Part shown: in pieces, positions 12,103 to 14,069 of the stretch | Layout: each line of letters starts with the position of its first letter | Position numbering within the stretch: position 1 is the stretch's first letter | Source: CAYTXJ01 sp965613025 | Lineage (GTDB): Bacteria; Desulfobacterota; DSM-4660; Desulfatiglandales; JALVMZ01 | Assembly: GCA_965613025.1 (NCBI GenBank) | Contig: CBFDUE010000060.1 | Span: 1-14,069, forward strand | Reading direction: 5' to 3' | DNA: 14,069 bases | Notes under the pieces: model-generated | Database searches by the model: none | The model's input: only the letters and a program-made list of their open reading frames with translations | Told to the model about the DNA's origin: nothing | Translations under genes and position numbers: made by a program

Positions 12103-14069
12103 ATGAAAAAGACTAATACCTTTTTGGCATATATCATACCGATTCTTATCTGGGCTTTACTCCTTAGCCTATCTTCAGCTGAGGCAGTAAGGATTACAGG
12201 GAAGGAGGGGGTAAAATCAATTAAAGAGAAGGCGAAATCACAGAAGCTGGCACAGAGGAGTTCTAAAAAAGTAGAGGTAGATTCTGAGAAAAAAGAGGGA
12301 TCAGAGGAGAGATATGTAACCATTGATTTTGATAATGTGGATATAAGGCTTTTTATAAAATTTATTAGTGAACTTACTGGAAAGAACTTTGTAATTGATA
12401 GCGCTGTTAAAGGAAATGTTACGGTTATCTCTCCCACTAAGATCACCGTGGAGGAGGCATACAAGGTATTTGAATCTGTGCTTGAGGTTCATGGATATAC
12501 CACCGTGCCTTCAGGAAAGGTGATAAAGATTGTTCCGTCTGTTAAGGCCAGAGGTAAAAGCATTGAGACCAGGCTAAAAGAGAGTGCCATTAGCCCTGAA
12601 GATAAGGTGGTAACCCGTATAATTCCTCTCAAATACGCTGATCCCAATGAGCTTAGGCGTCTCTTTTCACCGCTTATCTCAAAGAGCAGTGTTATTGTCT
12701 CATACCCTCCAACAAGGATGCTTATTGTGACAGATGTCCAATCTAATATCAAAAGATTACTTAAGATTGTGGATGCTGTTGATGTGGAAGGGGTGGGGGC
12801 GGAGATCTCTGTTATTCCACTTAAATATGCCACAGCCACTAATCTATCAAGATCCCTTTTGCAGGTATTCAAGACACCTACTTTAAAAAAGAGGGTAAAG
12901 GGATTAGTCCCTACTCCCATAAATATTGTTCCTGATGAGAGGACAAACAGCCTGATTGTGCTTGCTTCAGAAGATGATACAAAAAAGATAAAAAAGCTTA
13001 TAGAGCTTCTGGACAGGCAAGTTCCTCCAGGAGAGGGGGATATAAGGGTCTATTATCTTCAGAATGCAGATGCTGAAGAGCTTGCAAAGGTGCTCATGGC
13101 CTTACCCACAAAGCAGGCAGCCAAGACAAAAAAGGGTAAGGCCCCTCTTATATCCAAGGATATTCAGATTGTGCCAGACAAGGCGACCAACTCCTTGGTG
13201 ATTATGGCAAAGAAGGAGGACTATAAGATCCTTGAAGATGTGATCAAGAAGCTGGATATCAGAAGACCCATGGTCTATATAGAGGCATTGATAATGGAGG
13301 TGAGTGTTACAAAACAGTTTGAACTGGGTGTGGAATGGCATGCGATAGAGGAAATTGGAAAACACAAGGGTAGTAAAGTAGGAATCTTAGGAGGATTTAT
13401 TACAGAAAAAGGACCAATGACCTATATAATAAAAGAATCAATGCCTCCAGGTTTTTCATTTGGTATTTTGGGAGATAAAATACAAATTGGCGGGTTAAAC
13501 TATCCTTCTTTATCAGCAGTAATTCAAGCATTTAAGGGAGATTCTGACGTTAATATATTATCTACTCCTCAAATACTTACTACAGATAATGAAGAAGCAG
13601 AAATAAAAGTTGGTAAGACGATTCCCTTTGTGACAAGACAGGAGCAGACTACCACTACTGGAACTATTTTCAGTACTTATGAATATAAAGATGTAGGTGT
13701 TACCTTAAGAATTACTCCCCAAATTAATCGAGAGCGTTATGTAAAACTAAATATATATCAAGAAGTAACCAAAGTTGTAAGGGAACAAGTAGAAGGGACA
13801 GCGATATTAGCTCCTAAGACACTTAAAAGAGCTGCAAAGACTACCATTATTGTAAAGGATGGCCAAAACGTAGTAATAGGGGGATTGATTGATGAATCTT
13901 TAGAAAAATCACGATATCAGGTTCCTTGTCTTGGCGGGATTCCAGGATTAGGATGGGCATTTAAAAAAATTTCAAAAAAGAATGACAGAACAAATCTCTT
14001 TATCTTTCTTACTCCGCATATAATTGAGACTCCTGAAGAGGCAAAAAAGGTCTATGAAGAGAAGAGGGG
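12103..14069 (+). CDS. gspD: Secretin GspD, partial at the 3' end
   Basis: Outer-membrane channel of the T2SS. 655 codons are visible with no stop before the window ends. A Sec signal peptide (about 1-28, ending SSAEA) is followed by a Lys/Glu-rich linker. Then come N0 (about 70-145, FDNVDIRLFIKFISELTGKN), N1 (about 168-230, IIPLKYADPNELRRLFSPL), N2 (about 232-305), N3 (about 311-386) and the secretin beta-barrel domain (about 386-640; GKTIPFVTRQE, VGVTLRITPQI, GIPGLGWAFKK, NLFIFLTPHII). There is no lipobox, so it is not lipidated at its own N-terminus. The start is ATG 12103 with GAGGGGGG at 12083-12090, 12 nt away. Bases about 13340-13965 show codon usage unlike the rest of the cluster, more AT-ending in Gln, Glu and Leu. 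This may mark a recombined barrel segment. Only the extreme C-terminus (S-domain, if any) is missing. Confidence 0.96.
   Translation, partial: MKKTNTFLAYIIPILIWALLLSLSSAEAVRITGKEGVKSIKEKAKSQKLAQRSSKKVEVDSEKKEGSEERYVTIDFDNVDIRLFIKFISELTGKNFVIDSAVKGNVTVISPTKITVEEAYKVFESVLEVHGYTTVPSGKVIKIVPSVKARGKSIETRLKESAISPEDKVVTRIIPLKYADPNELRRLFSPLISKSSVIVSYPPTRMLIVTDVQSNIKRLLKIVDAVDVEGVGAEISVIPLKYATATNLSRSLLQVFKTPTLKKRVKGLVPTPINIVPDERTNSLIVLASEDDTKKIKKLIELLDRQVPPGEGDIRVYYLQNADAEELAKVLMALPTKQAAKTKKGKAPLISKDIQIVPDKATNSLVIMAKKEDYKILEDVIKKLDIRRPMVYIEALIMEVSVTKQFELGVEWHAIEEIGKHKGSKVGILGGFITEKGPMTYIIKESMPPGFSFGILGDKIQIGGLNYPSLSAVIQAFKGDSDVNILSTPQILTTDNEEAEIKVGKTIPFVTRQEQTTTTGTIFSTYEYKDVGVTLRITPQINRERYVKLNIYQEVTKVVREQVEGTAILAPKTLKRAAKTTIIVKDGQNVVIGGLIDESLEKSRYQVPCLGGIPGLGWAFKKISKKNDRTNLFIFLTPHIIETPEEAKKVYEEKR

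Noticed and set aside
546..13365. Numerous minus-strand open frames of about 60-250 codons opposite the gsp genes, the longest at 8333-9088
   Set aside because: All lie antisense to well-supported genes, lack recognisable domains and ribosome sites, and follow from the purine-rich coding strand, which has few stops on its complement.

Overview
This window holds one long, co-directional (+ strand) gene cluster for a type II secretion system (T2SS). The gene order is gspE-F-G-H-I-J-K-L-M-N-C-A-B-D, and the secretin gene gspD is still open at the right edge. The DNA is moderately AT-rich and favours AGA/AGG for Arg, ATA for Ile and CAG for Gln. The coding strand is strongly purine-rich. GspN, a GspC with a PDZ domain and an ExeA/GspA-type ATPase all point to a Gram-negative bacterium with an outer membrane. 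A Desulfobacterota ('deltaproteobacterial') or Nitrospirota-like lineage, possibly thermophilic, is my best guess from gene content and codon use; it is not demonstrated.

Layout. Bases 1-272 are non-coding and packed with short palindromic repeats. Bases 273-3144 encode the cytoplasmic motor ATPase GspE and its inner-membrane platform GspF. Bases 3186-6152 encode the pseudopilins: major pilin GspG and minor pilins GspH, I, J and K. Bases 6158-9877 encode the inner-membrane assembly platform GspL and GspM, then GspN, and the GspC clamp that contacts the secretin. Bases 9883-12041 encode GspA (AAA ATPase with a membrane segment and a peptidoglycan-binding domain) and a GspB-position membrane protein carrying TPR repeats. 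Bases 12103-14069 are the secretin GspD, without its 3' end. Most junctions overlap or are a few bases apart, as expected for one translationally coupled operon. The two clear exceptions, gspH/gspI and gspB/gspD, both contain the same palindrome.

How the genes work together: GspE hydrolyses ATP at the inner membrane under GspF/L/M. This drives growth of a GspG pseudopilus tipped by H/I/J/K, which pushes folded periplasmic substrates through the GspD outer-membrane channel. GspC couples platform to secretin. GspA/GspB probably help place GspD through the peptidoglycan. No prepilin peptidase (gspO) or pilotin gene is present here, so these must lie elsewhere.

The machinery is a known system. 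The most interesting signal is an apparent 118-bp miniature insertion (4120-4237) between gspH and gspI. It has inverted-repeat ends and an exact 8-bp flanking duplication (CATAGAGG). It seems to have destroyed the original gspI start and supplied a new one. Its palindrome recurs upstream of gspE and at the gspB stop codon. A second anomaly is an abrupt codon-usage change inside the secretin domain of gspD.
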